From: Parasponia andersonii
Lineage: Eukaryota > Streptophyta > Magnoliopsida > Rosales > Cannabaceae
DNA: 64,000 nucleotides
NCBI GenBank assembly: GCA_002914805.1
Contig: JXTB01000177.1
Coordinates: forward strand, 193,790-257,789
Direction of reading: 5' to 3'
In this document: piece after piece, positions 12,901 through 24,526 of the stretch
Numbering within the stretch: position 1 is the stretch's first letter
How the letters are laid out: each line of letters begins with the position of its first letter
The notes under the pieces: model-generated
Database searches by the model: none
What the model saw: only the letters and a program-made list of their open reading frames with translations
Told to the model about the DNA's origin: nothing
Made by a program: the position numbers and the translations under genes

Positions 12901-14790
12901 ACTCTACATTTCTTAATCAGGCCATATTAAGAACAGTGCCAAACTTCTCAGTGAATGTAGAGGCAAAAGATGCTTTTAATTATGGTCACGAAAAATTCTG
13001 ATCAGGCAAGGTGGCAGATAGGATGACTAGAGGTTATACAATTTTATAAGTGCTAATAATTTTACAGTTTCCAGAAATCAAATTTTCTTGGGGCTCATAC
13101 TTCAGAATACCTTGTCATAGCAACACTATGATAACCAATAACAGGTTTTTATAAATTTTAGCAACCATGAAGACTTCTAGAAGGCAAGCAGTGGTGCTCA
13201 CACCTGAAAAACTATTTGGCATACGAACCTTTTTGACAGCTTGAACCGATTTTGGCTAGACTGGAGCCAATATAATGAACGAATGGCTAGCATATCAATA
13301 AGCCAAATCATCGCACACTAGTGTGTAGACTGGGGGCAAGCATCAGGCATGTTTTAGGAAAATTTCATTTGTGACAACAAGTCCAACAGTAAATAGATAA
13401 ATATCAACCCTTAGGAAGCCATTGAGTGGAAATAACTTACAAGCTTTAATTAATGAAAAAAAAATCAGATTCAGAGGTATATATTCGAATAACAAGTTCA
13501 GAAGCTACAGGAAACATTTAACATATCATATTTATGCTATTCAAAACAAAGGAAAACCCACAAACTAAATAAGGTAAATGATCTCACATTGCCAACAAAC
13601 ACTGATCGAGAATCAACTTCCTCTCTGCTTGCCTGTGATGCAGCTGCAGTTGATGGCTCTACTTGCACAAGAAAATCAGTCAGAGGAGGAAGCAAAAACA
13701 TGCTTCAACTATGCAGTACAGGTGTAGTTCCACACAAGCATGTACAGGTCTCAATTACAGTAATGATAATTGAGTGCAGCAGCCATCAACGCACCATAAT
13801 TCAAAAAATTAGACAGAAAAGTAAAACCGAAAGATATAAGAAGACATTATAATTTTGTGTGTTAACAACTTGATATTCTTATTCCAATTTTCTTTCATCT
13901 GGTTCTAGTCACATAAGAAAATGGCTCATAGAATAGCAAAACAATGCCCCAACAACACCTTAAAAACTCAAAAACTAAAATGGGAAAAACTCAAAAATCA
14001 AAATGGGGTTTAAGACGAATTGTCCTACCCTTAACCTATTGGGCCAAACTATTTGGCATATTGCTAATTTCCTCAAACAAATAACAAGATTTACATACAT
14101 ACACACATACCATTATGCATCAATATACGTAACCACCATGCACAACTAAACTTACCATTCATGTGTCCGTATGTCATATATTGTATAACATTGCCTAATT
14201 AATTTATTTATTTTGATTCGCTTGCCGCTCCCAATCAAAATTTTAGCGCTAAAATTACCTAAGAGCTGTCAACACTAGGATTAACATAATAAACAAAACA
14301 TTTACATTTAAATTTTCAACTAGCGTTCTAGGGCTCAAATTTTTATTTTTATTTCTCAGAAACCTTTTCCCCCCTTGTTAGAAAAAAATTAATGTACTCA
14401 AAACCCTAAATAAATTAATTTTTTTAAAAAAAAGAAATAAACAAATAAATAAACAAGGGAGGAGGGATCACCTTGTACGGAACCCATCTCCTTCTCAACC
14501 TTAGCCTGCATCTCCCGTAGTGCGGCTGCTTCATCCTCCATTTCCTTAAGCCGTTTCTTCATGTCATCAATCTCCTACAGATTCACATTAATCCATTCGA
14601 AATCAAAATCGACAACCCAAAATCCAACATCAATTTGGGGTTTTTCTTTTCTAGGTTCGAAAACCTATCGAGTATAATTCCGAGAAGCCAAACAACGAGA
14701 ATTTTCTAGGGAAAATAAGAAATGGGAAGAGGAAAATATTACTACTTCGGTGCCATCAGCCCCAGTCATGTCGACATCGTCGTGTTCCAT
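9902..14790 (-). CDS. Nuclear poly(A)-binding protein, PABPN1/PABN type (one RRM), 6 coding exons
   Basis: Binds poly(A) tails in the nucleus and, in the family, stimulates poly(A) polymerase and controls tail length. Coding exons in transcript order: 14790-14746, 14574-14472, 13661-13588, 10526-10335, 10184-10054, 9950-9902, giving 197 aa. Residues 1-15 are acidic. Residues 16-45 form a coiled-coil-like helix beginning [20 protein letters not shown], typical of PABPN1. A single RRM spans about 69-139, with RNP2 VFVGNV (70-75) and RNP1 KGYAYVEF (108-115). The tail is rich in Arg, Pro and Tyr ([16 protein letters not shown], ending MRYSPYF), as in plant PABN proteins, where it carries nuclear-import and poly(A) contacts. 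The start is the only ATG in frame before the acidic stretch. The acceptor of exon 3 is a tandem AAG/TAG, so one Val may be included or skipped. Intron 3 is long (3061 bp). Arabidopsis has three paralogues; which one this matches is not decidable here. Confidence 0.95.
11181..11197. repeat. (GT)n microsatellite in intron 3 of the poly(A)-binding protein gene
   Basis: Short run of GT dinucleotides within the long third intron. No function inferred. Confidence 0.8.
11626..11775 (+). mobile_element. SINE-like insert in intron 3 of the poly(A)-binding protein gene
   Basis: About 150 bp with a tRNA-like internal promoter: an A-box-like stretch (TAGGTTGAATGG, 11632-11643) and, about 35 bases on, a B-box-like stretch (ATTTGATTCCC, 11677-11687), followed by a short A-rich tail at 11764-11771. 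Spacing and order fit a plant tRNA-derived SINE on the plus strand, antisense to the host gene. No clear target duplication could be seen, so the exact ends are uncertain. It does not fold as a tRNA gene. Confidence 0.5.
11830..11849. repeat. (GA)n microsatellite in intron 3
   Basis: Short GA run just downstream of the SINE-like insert. No function inferred. Confidence 0.8.
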
Positions 14791-14834
14791 CTCTTTCTCT
14801 CTCTAAAAAGCACGAGGTGGTAGACAGACAGAGA

Positions 14835-14858
14835 TTAGAGAGAGAGAGAGAGAGAGAG
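14835..14858. repeat. (GA)n / (CT)n tract in the 5' leader of the poly(A)-binding protein gene
   Basis: On the gene's own strand this is a CT-rich tract 45-70 bases upstream of the start codon. Pyrimidine-rich leaders and GA/CT promoter repeats are common in plant housekeeping genes, so it may lie in the 5' UTR or core promoter. Confidence 0.75.
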
Positions 14859-14880
14859 TGAATAGAGAGAGCGCCACTGT

Positions 14881-14890
14881 CTTATAATAT
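14881..14890 (-). promoter_or_regulatory. Possible TATA element of the poly(A)-binding protein gene
   Basis: On the minus strand this reads ATATTATAAG, about 95 bases upstream of the start codon and just before the CT-rich tract. Position suits a core promoter, but the sequence is only TATA-like and the region is AT-rich. Confidence 0.3.
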
Positions 14891-17289
14891 TTGTACGATT
14901 AGATTATTTAGTTCGAGCATTCACTGTCGTTTTTCTTCATTTCTTTTCTTAAGTGCCGTCGTTTTGTTCTTCTTATTTTTCTTTGTCGTTCAGTTTTTCA
15001 TGCCACTCTTGAAAAAGATTTTTCAATTAAAAATGAAAAACATAATGACGCAAGAAAGCACCCTTATTTTTTCTTTTTTGCTTTTCTGCAAAAAAAAATT
15101 AATCTGATTAAATAGTAATACCCTCATTTATTTTTTTTTTCTTACTAACTCGTAGAAATACAAGAATAAACTTTTTCTTTTACAAAACTTATCCTTTTTC
15201 CTCTCGCGTATACACTCAAATATCAATGTAGCTCAGTCCACGTTCTTAAAAAAATATATATAATATTGGCTCACTTTGGCCCATATTGGTATGGTCGAAC
15301 TGCGTTATTAGTAAGAGCTAGATTGAATCTCAACCACTAATCCATGTTTTTATAAGTCTATATTAAGTTTATATTTAGTTATTTTATATAGAATTTTAAA
15401 TATATTTTTTAATTAAAAATTTTTATTTAATATTATTTATTTACTTATTTTTATTTATTTTCAATTTATTCAAAATTTAAAAAATATGAATAAGTTTTAG
15501 TCTCATATTTAGCCCATATAAGTATATATTTGATATTTTAAAACATAGAATAATAATAAAATTAGACACACATTTGATTTATATTCAGTTCGCATAAATA
15601 TGACCCATTTAAGTCTGCATAAAATATTGGCTGAACTTGTGAGTCATGTCGGACTCCTTAATAAAAAAAGAAATCGGCTCACATTTTAGGTAAACTAGAC
15701 CTAGATCTGATACAAAGTCCGTATGAATTTATTAAATATTGGTCGGTTTGACCTACTTTATATCTCTACAATCAAACATAGCCTATGAGTTCCAAACTAG
15801 CTTACCTAGCCTTAATTAGCACTCCTCATTAATTATTTATCTCTTCTTTCAATTCTGATTTGAATCCAAAATCGGAAAAAAAAAAAAAAAAAAAATTTTT
15901 TCCTTATTTATTTTTCTTGTATTTGTTTCTAGCACATTTCTTGTTTTTTTTTTTTAAATGAAAGGTAAAGTAATAAATATAAAATATTCTCTGATAATAT
16001 ATTAGTGTTTAAATATTTTTAATAAGTTACCGAGGGATATTTGTGTCTTTTACTTTGCTTTGGATACAAATTTGTAAAGATCTTAAATATTGGAATATTG
16101 TTTTGCATATTTCAAAACTTTGATTAACTTTTGCAGAAAAGTCAAAAATAGTAGTAACTTTGGGTCATATTGGAACATAAACAAATCAAAATTACTAAAA
16201 GAAAATTACCTAATTGAAACAAAAGTAAACAAAGCAAGGGATCACTAGCCAAGCCCGAACAAATAAGATTAACAAATAAATTTTTAAAAAATCATTTATT
16301 GGAAGAAAACGACTTCCTAACTCTAGAATAATAATGTGAATTTAAAAGTTCTTCTAATGAAGATATGTCAAATTTGTACATGATAATTTTTTTTATAAAA
16401 ATATTATTGGTAAAGAAAAAAAAAATTAAGAGGACATAAGAAATAAGGGAATTTCTATGGTAAGAGTAGTGGAAATAAACGTATTTATACAAGCATTTTG
16501 TTCACCCTTATATTAAAATATCTTTTCATCAAAAGGATAAATGTACAAAAATTTCAATACAACGCATAGCACAAAAGAAAAATTCAAAACATAAAATTAT
16601 TTTTAAAAAGTCACGTTTCTTCTTTGTTTTTTTTTCCCCAATGCAACGATGAAAAGAAGAAAAAAAATCAGATCTATTCCTTTTCTTAATGAACATGAGA
16701 AATCTCGCCAAATATTCCCGACCCAAGAAAAAATTTTGTACTTTTATTTTAAAAAAATTGGCATGAGAAGAATGAAAAAAATTGGAGAATTAGATATCCG
16801 TTTTTCTTTAAATTCCAGATAAATGAGATATAAATCATTTTTTTTTTCTCTTCTGAGTTTCAATGGAGATTTACTCTTCTTCTTTTATGGAAATGGAGAT
16901 GGAGACGATAAGATGGAAGACAAAATGGATGTAAGATGATAAGGTTAAATGCTTTGCCTTCACTTATGAGAGGGGCCAATCCAATGTATCCGTGTTGTCT
17001 GTAGTAATACAAAAATAGTGGGACTCATGCATTGTAGATCCAACTTGGGGAAAAAGATTTTGCTCCTACTTACACTTATTTTCAACGCTCCTATACTAGA
17101 ATATCCTAAGAAATAAATCCAACCATCGAGATACAAAGTCATGTCAAAACTTTTTGATCTGATTAATACTTTTCATTTGGCTTATAACAAGGCAATGAAA
17201 AATATGAAAAATTATTGTTTCAACCAATTAAAGTAAAAAAACAAAAAACAAAAAACAAAAACACATACACACCACCTTTAGATTCTTAT
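14891..17289. other. Intergenic, AT-rich, no gene seen
   Basis: No open frame with a recognisable domain. Long A and T runs are frequent (for example 15877-15895). The left part is the upstream region of the poly(A)-binding protein gene. Around 15200-15780 there is less AT-biased sequence with repeated short motifs that may be an old transposon remnant, but no ends could be defined. Confidence 0.5.
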
Positions 17290-17648
17290 GGCATGTTTGT
17301 TTTGATGGAACGAATTTGACATCATTCTTATTCCATTATTTGTTTTGACATTGAATAAAAGAATAATGATTCTATGGAATTAAAGTTCTATTATTTTATG
17401 AAATTATAATTCCATCCAAAAAATTATGGAATCATTATTCCACTATTTTATCTATATTTTGGAAACATTGTTTTCCTTTTTGTTATGTTTGGACATCTAA
17501 AAATAAGGATATTTTAATTAATATAATATTTACTATATTCTATTTTATTAAATCAACTAAACAATATAATATTATTTCTATTCCCATTCTAATCCTATTT
17601 TATTATAATTTTTATTATTATTTCTATTCCATTTTACCGATCATGACC
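17290..17648. mobile_element. Degenerate MITE-like element
   Basis: The two ends resemble each other in inverted orientation: GGCATG...GATGGAA on the left and, reading inward from the right, GGTCATG...AATGGAA. The interior is AT-rich and repeats 'attcca'-type words on both strands, a pattern seen in non-autonomous DNA transposons that begin with GGCATGTTTG-like ends. The inverted repeats are imperfect and no target duplication is evident. Confidence 0.4.
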
Positions 17649-18661
17649 TTGGTATGATGCAAGCTTAATTAAATCTTTCTTTATCCTTTTTTTTTTTATA
17701 AATGAAGACGCGGAGAGTGATGAGAATTTTGCAACTGCGAGAAATCAAAGAAGGTATAAAATTTAAGGGGATAATAATTTAGAAGGGAAAAAAAAAAGAA
17801 TTTGGTGTCTTTCTTCACTAAAATGACGATATAATATAGGACGTGAAAATTTCATCATAAACTCAAAACAAATTTAAAGTAGTTTTTTAAGAAGATTAAC
17901 CATTGAAAAGTTAGTAGTTCTACATGCTTCCTTAGGAAGCTCTTGAAACACGAGATAAGTTCACGAATACCCTTTTCATTAAGCCAATAATCAAATCTAC
18001 CTGGTTTTATAATTCTAATCATGAATCCCTTTTTTTAGTTAGTGCTTTCCGAAAATACCCCTGCCTTCTGTTCTCTTATTTAGACTGATAATTTCTATGG
18101 TTTCCAAAACTTGATAGTTTCAGCTATGGCTTCTCCGAAAAATCAAAACTCAATACTATGAAAAGTAAACCACATACCAGATCAGAAATCTCGTCGATTC
18201 TTCCATCAACTCAACTAGATCGAAAAACTTGTTGATACCTTCGTCAATTTAGATTGAAAATTTTATCAGAATTATTTAAGAAAAAATAGAACAAAGTGAT
18301 TGGTATACTTATCATTGTCATTCTTGTCCATTTTCCTATACTTTCATGAAAACCAAGCATTATATGAACATTTTGAAAACAAGCTATGTAATGGAATGTG
18401 AAACAAGCTTGAAATATGACCTATGATGTGAATTTTGTGTATATCAAAGTTTGAAAACGGTGAAATTATGCTTGAAAGATAGACTGGTGGTATGGTTTTG
18501 TACGCAAATCTAAGTTTGAAAACATTAGCATCAATTTTTGATGTTGTGAAACATGTATGAAATGTGGACATTATTTTTTCCATTATTTTTGTTTAGGGCC
18601 AAGCTTAGTTTTCAATATTAACCCCATCATTGTAGTGTGCCAGAGTTCTGGCCTAAACGAC
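17649..18661. other. Intergenic, no gene seen
   Basis: No coding signal. The last five bases (18657-18661, ACGAC) are the left target-site copy of the solo LTR that follows. Confidence 0.5.
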
Positions 18662-20144
18662 TGTAAAAACCCATTTTTTAAAAGGGCAAAATGGTCTTTT
18701 GACCATAAAAAAAAATCAGATTATATATCTTCTCTCTCCTCCCTCACGTTCCCCCNTAGGAATTTAGTGAAGAAGTCCGTTTATGGAATTAAAGCTCCGG
18801 TGAGAGAGTTGATTTTTCGCACGAGGATGATCGAGGGCTTGGAATTAGTTCCCGACCCTCCGGGCGATCGTCAACGACACCTTAAGGACTCAATAGCGTG
18901 GTATCGCTATTCTGTTGAGGTAGGGATTTAGTTACCTTCATTTTATACCGTTTTTGAGTTAAAACTTATTTTCTGCAACATATAAGAACAAGCGTGTTTT
19001 TAATGATTTGAATTATATGTGATGGAATCTGGTTATACGATATATACTGTGCTGCTCTGGGAATTTGCTGTGTGCAAGTTATTTTAGGTATATCAAAAAT
19101 AGGGCCGTTATGCTGCCCGTTTTTCTATAAAACCCTATTATGCATATTTTACTGAAAAACCAGAGTACAGTAGTTTTTACACTTCAGTTCTGTATTGCAC
19201 ATGTCATAGGATCATACATGAGCACCGTGATAGCATCGTGGGTTTTACAGTGTGGCGCTACGTGCCCCACCGTCGATGAAAGTCCGTAAACTTACGCAAG
19301 GTCTTGTTACTTCTAATTACGTCCCCATTTGGCAGGTGTAGGCAATTCAGTTGCCCCTCCAGGTTTGGTAGGCGACACATGGGTGTCCCCTCCAGGTATA
19401 GGCTTAGGTATCAGGCAAGCTGTTAGGTACACTTAGTGCCATCATCCTGGATTTCCACAGATGAGAGGATGTGAGCTCATGGGTATGGGTTGATTTGTGT
19501 CATGTGCATATGGAGTGATGGTTTTTATTACACTGTTATATATATATTGGCTCCCGGTTTGGATTATACATATATGTGTGTGTATATTTTGGATTTGAAC
19601 TAAACATGCAGGAGATTCCCATCACTGAACTGTTTTTCCCAAAGGTAACTATTTTCCTACTGGGCATTGTATGCTCACCCCCCTACCTTCCTCCTCATGT
19701 GGTGTCTAGTACGATCTTGGTGATCAAGAGGAGTAAGAGGTCATCCTGATTGCAGTTCGCCTCTTGGTAATGCTAGGAGTTTGTTGTCATAGTCTTTGGA
19801 CTATTTGGATTTTTGTGTTAGCATTGAACTAAGATTACTGCTTTCTATTTTGTCTGCAAACTTATGCATGTCATTCTGGTATTGGACATCTGTTGTGAAT
19901 GATGATGATGCGGGGTTTGTTTTTTTTTTAAATTAATTTTATGTTTTCAAGTAATTGTTCAATTTATGTTTGGTGGTGTATATGAACTGTGGGAGTAGTT
20001 CACAGGATGAAATTCCGAACATTTTATTTAAATGGACTGTTTTTATAAAAACTAGAACTTTTGACACTTTTCAAATAAATTAAGGAATTTCCCATCTTTG
20101 TGAAATTCCTCTTCTGCCACTAGCCCGGGTTTTGGGTCGTGACA
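18662..20144 (+). mobile_element. Solo LTR, Ty3/gypsy type, with 5-bp target duplication
   Basis: Starts TGTAAAAACCC and ends GGTCGTGACA, so it has the TG...CA ends of an LTR. It is flanked by exact copies of ACGAC (18657-18661 and 20145-20149). No coding region or second LTR is present, which fits deletion of the body by LTR-LTR recombination. It shares end sequences and an internal stretch near 19660-19690 (ACTGGGCATTGTATGCTCAC) with the LTRs at 21772 and, on the opposite strand, those of the Tekay-like element at 55888. One undetermined base lies at 18756. Fossil; age not estimated since there is no partner LTR. Confidence 0.85.
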
Positions 20145-20149
20145 ACGAC

Positions 20150-21766
20150 TATGCGGACTATTTAGAATCAAGAACTGGTCCAAGAACTTTGAGTGTAGTT
20201 AGCTTTAGAATCAAGAATTAGTCCAAAAGCCTTTTTAAAATGCAAGTTATGCCCAAGAAATCACATAAGGGTCAAAAACTGTTTTAATGAATCTTTCTAA
20301 ACAGTAAAATGTTATGGCCTCAATATTAGCCTTTCAAATTAAGTTTTGATCTAAGATTTTATTGATAAAAATTAGATTTCTTGAAGTTTTTCTATTGATA
20401 TAATTTGTTACAATCCAAGTTGTTTTGAGCTCGGAATGATAATTTGAATATATGGATCATAAAACTATTTTAGTAGTTTCTCACCTTCATGGGAAAATAG
20501 TAATTTAATTAGTAGTAAGCTATTTTTAATAATTATGTGCATATTTTTCTTAAATATAGACTTATAACGGAGTTTGTGGCATCAAGAAATATTGATAAAT
20601 CAATTTTGAGCTAAGAATTATTAACATTTTTCCAAGGACTTGAAATCTGTGAAAAACTTTTTAAAAGGGTAAAAATTCTAAAATTGACTTTTGTCAAAAT
20701 CGTGGAAAGATATGTACAAATGTACTTACTTTGAATTTTTGCTGCTTTTATCACTACTTTTTCCATAATAATATGGTCCAATACGAAACCGACGGTTCAA
20801 GAATTAATTGAAATAGATTTACGGTTATCGGTCTACAAATTTGGCAAATTTCTTCGCCAAAACAACCATTTCAAAACATAATCCCAGGTTTAGGGAAAAT
20901 GTTGTATTTTTTGTGATTTTAAAGCTCTGAAATGAGTTCCAATGACTCAGTAAAAAATTTAAGACAGACTTTACGTGTTTTCGGTAAAATGAGAGTATGT
21001 TTTACTCACCCTTGTGTCACAGAAAGTTTTGAAAGCTGAAACGATAACTTTCTAAGAAAAACGACAACTCGGTAATTTTTGACCGAACGAGTTAGGGTTT
21101 AGTTATGAGCCATGTCATCACTGAGTGGGTTTAGTGTATATCATAGACAACCTTATTCGCCTAAATTCTGAAGTTAATGTTCGGTCTAATATTGTGTTAC
21201 AGTGTGACCCCGGTTTACGTGTGTGAGCTACGAAGGCTTTTCTTTTTTTGGGAGCAAAGCAATTCTCTGTAAGTTCAGTTGCTCGACAACAAAAGTTAGA
21301 CAAATAATTATTTGATACAAAAATTGATTTTTTTAAATCAATATTTTTAACATAAAAGATATTCAATTTATTCAGTAGTATATATTTATATATTAACATA
21401 AAAATATGGCCCGTAATAAACCAAAACAAATAAAAAAAAAAGAGCCATCTTCAAAAAACTACCACATATAATATAGTGGGAATCAGACGAAGAGTATGCT
21501 AATTAAACGAGACTTACAAGAAGAACCTGGACTATAAGAACTTTTGTTTTTAAAAGTACAAATTGTCACCGAGTAAAATTAATCTTCAAAAGTTTCCTTT
21601 CAAAAAAATATAATAATGATACTAATAATCCTCAAACGTTGTTAGTGTTACTCTCCAATGACTTCAACTATGTATATGAAACATTGCATCATAAAGAAGT
21701 TGTGCATCTCGTACCAGAGCATGTCAATTTCTAATAAATTTAAACATCAGCCATGTTATTCCTAAA
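20150..21766. other. Non-coding stretch, possibly an older LTR remnant
   Basis: No gene. Parts around 20880-21110 resemble the middle of the neighbouring gypsy-type LTRs (short shared phrases about 'tgagttccaatgactcag' and a 'gagttagggttt' word), so this may be an older, decayed LTR of the same family into which the solo LTR at 18662 landed. Ends could not be defined. Confidence 0.35.
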
Positions 21767-21771
21767 ATAAT

Positions 21772-24262
21772 TGTAAAATCCTAAATTTTGTAAAGGTAAT
21801 TAAGTAATTTTACTTCAAAGGTATTTTGGTAATTTTGTATTTTAGATTAATTAAATAAAAATCAGAAATAAATTTGGTATTGAATCTAGACAAGATTATA
21901 TCTAGATACAATTAGAGCAAAAGTAAAAAAAAAATTTCAAATTGGGGACAAGAATGTAATTAAGGAGGGACTAAAATAAAAAAAATCTTTTAAAATTGTG
22001 GCCAAAGTGGAATTTCAGAAACTTATTTTTCGGTCGAATCAGATTGTGCCACGTGTCCCACTGCTACAGTTTTTGAAAAATTGCATAAAAACTACCCCAA
22101 TTTCTCTTTCTTCTCCACCGAAACTCCCGATTTTCACCCCCTCGGCCACTGTTCATTCGACGCCCCTCCGGCTGCCGATTTGCTCGACGCGCCACCCCGC
22201 ACCCTTGCCCAGCCGCCGACGAAGCCACACCCGGTGCCGTCGCCTCGCTCCGCCACCTGTCGCCGGAGAAATCTCGACTGGAAGTTCACGCCGCCGCGAC
22301 GGATTTTCCTCTGCCGAGCCGCCGTTCGACGTCGGATCACCGCACCGCCGCCACCGTTGGAATCGTCTCGATGCCAGCTTTCATTTCCGACCGGTCTCGT
22401 CCTTTAACTCAGCTCCGGTAAGAAGTTGGCTGCTGTAGTAATATTTTAATATTTAAATTTTGTGGTATTTTCGTAATTATTCCGGAATTGAGTTATTTTT
22501 CTCGAGAGAATTATACCACGTGATAGAGGAGTTTGAAACCTGAAATCTGATGATTTTTAAGTGTTAAAACGATAACCGGAAGGTAGTTGATTATCGAGAC
22601 AAAATTGTGGTATTTTTCTAAATATTTTCAAAATGTGGTATTTTTATAATTTTCAGATTTTGAGCCCATTTAGTGTTCAGGACCTTGAAACTGAGTTCTG
22701 ACTTCAAATTTGGACTCAGTGAAGTCGGGACATGAAGTTTGATATAAAATACCACTATTTTCCGAAATGGCACGGAGAAAGAGAAAATAGCTCGTGATTA
22801 GCACCGTTTTGCATGCCACGGGTCGGTTCCGTACCGGGACCCGTTTTCGACGAACTTTATATCTAAACCAACGTTTTTGGGTGTTCTGAATTCAGTGGTG
22901 ACCTCTGTTTCTCGATCCGAGACTCTGTTTGAAAAGTCAACTTTTCAAGTGAACGTGACGAGACTCGAAAACAACTGTCCAAACAACTTGGTGATCAATT
23001 GAGGATATTTCTAGCACCGTTAGCTCAACATAATCACTATTTCAAGGTAGGGGATTCAATTTCCTTGTTTTCTATTATTTTTATTTAGATTGAAATTTAT
23101 CTTGAAAAATGAAATTTCGTGATTTTATTAAATTGAATTATTTGAATAGTTATTTTGATGAACTATGAATTTGTAAAACATTGTAGACTGCTCTAGATAT
23201 TTTTAAATATGGTTTTGTACAAGTTTTTATACTTGGAATTTGGTAAAGCCATAGAAAATGTACTTTGGATTTTTAAAGTACAAAATGGATTTTAACTAAA
23301 AATCAGAGCATGTCTAGGATGTCAAAACATTGCATGGTTATTTGAGACTTTATATATATTACACATTTCATACGATCAGGCATGAGAGTCGTCTTAGGCA
23401 TCACGGTATTGTAGTAGGCGGACTAGTACACCCGCCTTCGGTGAGAGCCCATAAACCCGCGCGGGGTTTGTTTTCTGACTATCTCCATTCGACAGGCGTA
23501 GGCATTCGGTGCCCCTCCGGTTCGGTAGAATTTGACACATGGGTGTCCCTTCGGTTTTTCAGAGATAGATGTCAGGCAGAGAGCACTCAATATATGTAGT
23601 ATAAGTTGCTCTAGTTGTGATGAGAGGATGAAAACTCATGTGATGTGTTGATTTATGTGATGTGCATTATACTTATTTAAATTGAGACTTTTATATGTTT
23701 TGACCTGGATATTTAGTTTGATTTTGGTATAGTTTTCTATAAATAGTTTAAATCCTTAATATTTATAGAAATGTTTTTCTAGTAGAACTAACCATGCAGC
23801 TATTCTGAGATTTATAAAAGATTTTCCCAAAAAGGGAAATTGGGTAACCTACTGGGCAATTTATGCTCACCCTCCCTACTTTCTTCACAGGCGGAGTCCA
23901 GTGTGACATTGACAGATAACAAGCAGAGTAAGAAGTTATCTTTTATTTGTAGTTTAAGACTTGGTAATGCTAGGAGTGTGAATACAAGACTCGAGTTTAA
24001 GTCTTGTAAAATATTTGGATATTACTAGTATTCTTATTAAGTATGTTAATTTGAGAATGTCTGTAATTATATATGCCATTCTAGTGTGATATGGAGGTAT
24101 GAATAATGATGCTCATTTAAATATTTGAGAATTTGATTTCTTAAAATTTTTCAGTCTGTGTTTATTGGTGACTATGAACTGTGGAATAGGTCCACTGGTT
24201 GGAGTTAAAAAAAAATTCAAAATTTCCCCTTTTGCCACTACCTTGGGGTTTGGGTCGTGACA
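21772..24262 (+). mobile_element. Solo LTR, Ty3/gypsy type, long form (about 2.5 kb), with 5-bp target duplication
   Basis: Starts TGTAAAATCC and ends GGGTCGTGACA; flanked by exact copies of ATAAT (21767-21771 and 24263-24267). It shares its right end and the stretch near 23849-23870 (CTACTGGGCAATTTATGCTC) with the solo LTR at 18662, so both belong to one LTR family, but this copy is about 1 kb longer. A GC-rich island at about 22110-22430 gives spurious Pro/Arg-rich open frames and is not a host gene. No internal region or second LTR is present. Fossil. Confidence 0.85.
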
Positions 24263-24526
24263 ATAATACAAAAAAATAATAATTTTACTACAGAATTGTC
24301 TAACTCTCTTTTTTTTCCCCTTTCATATATCTTAAATTTGTTCTATCTAGATTGACTAAAGAAAAAAAATCCGAAGAAAAAACAAAAAGAACTAATTTGC
24401 ATCTTCTCCCTTAACACTGTGCAATTTTTGTAGCTAAAATGAAAAGAAAAAGAATAACTTATTATATATACCTGAAAGTTTAAGTTATATATATCTAAAA
24501 GTGAAAAAAAAAAAAAAAACAAATAG

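Noticed and set aside
18557-18931. Open frame of 124 aa
   Set aside because: It crosses the left border of a solo LTR and an undetermined base, and has no domain.
21998-22438. Open frames of 146 and 108 aa, Pro/Arg/Ser-rich
   Set aside because: They overlap in different frames within a GC-rich island of a solo LTR with exact target duplication; low complexity and no domain.
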